Source: Flavobacterium sp.
Lineage (GTDB): Bacteria; Bacteroidota; Bacteroidia; Flavobacteriales; Flavobacteriaceae
NCBI GenBank assembly: GCA_018883065.1
Contig: VEQT01000032.1
Span: forward strand, 1 to 32,637
Length of the DNA stretch: 32,637 nucleotides
Direction: 5' to 3'
Within the stretch, counting starts at the first letter, position 1, and the number at the start of each line of letters is the position of its first letter. Below the pieces are notes generated by a model. The model did no database searches. It was not told the origin of the DNA and saw only the letters and a program-made list of their open reading frames with translations. Positions 32,542 through 32,637 of this stretch are shown here, piece by piece. Both the position numbers and the translations under genes were made by a program.

Positions 32542-32571
32542 TTGTGTAAGTAAAAAGAATGCTTACTTTTG
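32542..32571 (+). promoter_or_regulatory. Downstream promoter P2 of a probable rRNA operon
   Basis: TTG (32542-32544), 19-bp spacer, TACTTTTG (32564-32571). Like P1, its -7 box is followed by GCACCC. Both point to the right. Confidence 0.7.
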
Positions 32572-32637
32572 CACCCGCTTTGAGAATGAAAGCGAGAAAT
32601 AAAAGAAGAATACGTTCCTAGACATATTGAATTGACA
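32572..32637 (+). other. Probable leader of a 16S-first rRNA operon
   Basis: The last 66 bases contain no open frame and end with GACATATTGAATTGACA, text I recall from the region just upstream of 16S rRNA in flavobacteria. No mature rRNA is inside the window. The rest of the 410-bp gene-free interval 32228-32637 holds only the thrS promoter and P1/P2. Confidence 0.55.

Noticed and set aside
32572..32637. Mature 16S rRNA or a tRNA at the right edge
   Set aside because: No 16S 5' end (AGAGTTTGATC type) or tRNA cloverleaf is inside the window; only leader-like sequence is visible.

Overview
The window looks like chromosomal DNA of a Flavobacteriaceae member (Bacteroidota, Flavobacterium-like). 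The evidence is a transketolase split into two genes, TAnnTTTG -7 promoter boxes, a giant surface protein ending in a type IX secretion (T9SS) type A sorting domain, and typical flavobacterial versions of tgt, accA, dnaB, infC and thrS.

Region 1 (1-7388, all minus strand) is the remarkable part. A tyrosine recombinase gene (6345-7388) is followed, in the same orientation, by a non-coding stretch and then six consecutive cassettes (the sixth runs off the left edge). Cassettes are separated by five long imperfect palindromes of about 130-140 bp (831-962, 2565-2699, 4131-4270, 4930-5058, 5255-5394). Each palindrome ends in an AAC/GTT core. In all five, the spacer between core and inner stem is 10 nt on one arm and 6 nt on the other. 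The outermost bases of a palindrome do not pair with its own other end. They pair with the far end of the cassette, as expected if cassettes were inserted as circles by recombination at G^TT. This is the logic of integron attC sites, but the recombinase lacks the insertion that marks integron integrases (IntI) and carries an extra N-terminal segment. I therefore read it as an integron-like system driven by a non-canonical recombinase. Cargo: two small membrane/lipoprotein genes, one cassette with no gene, a TPR lipoprotein, a TIR-like plus SLATT two-gene module (probable antiphage defence), a pair of unknown genes, and a partial multi-pass membrane protein.

Region 2 (7411-10100, minus) holds the split transketolase operon and a VIT1/CCC1-type metal transporter, each ending in a clear terminator.

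Region 3 (10332-18267, plus) has a tgt - lptG-like - EamA operon, accA, dnaB, a ParD/ParE toxin-antitoxin pair with a palindrome overlapping its promoter, a tandem heptamer repeat, and a secreted protein of the family often labelled asparagine synthetase B.

Region 4 (18421-26537, plus) has a 2604-residue T9SS surface protein followed 7 bp later by a small protein with a sorting-type C-terminal tail (motif, membrane helix, basic end).

Region 5 (26504-32278, minus) has an S9 prolyl-oligopeptidase-type exopeptidase and the translation operon thrS-infC-rpmI-rplT. Its infC appears to start at an AUA codon. The right edge (32428-32637) holds two tandem promoters and a leader that probably belong to an rRNA operon starting just outside the window.
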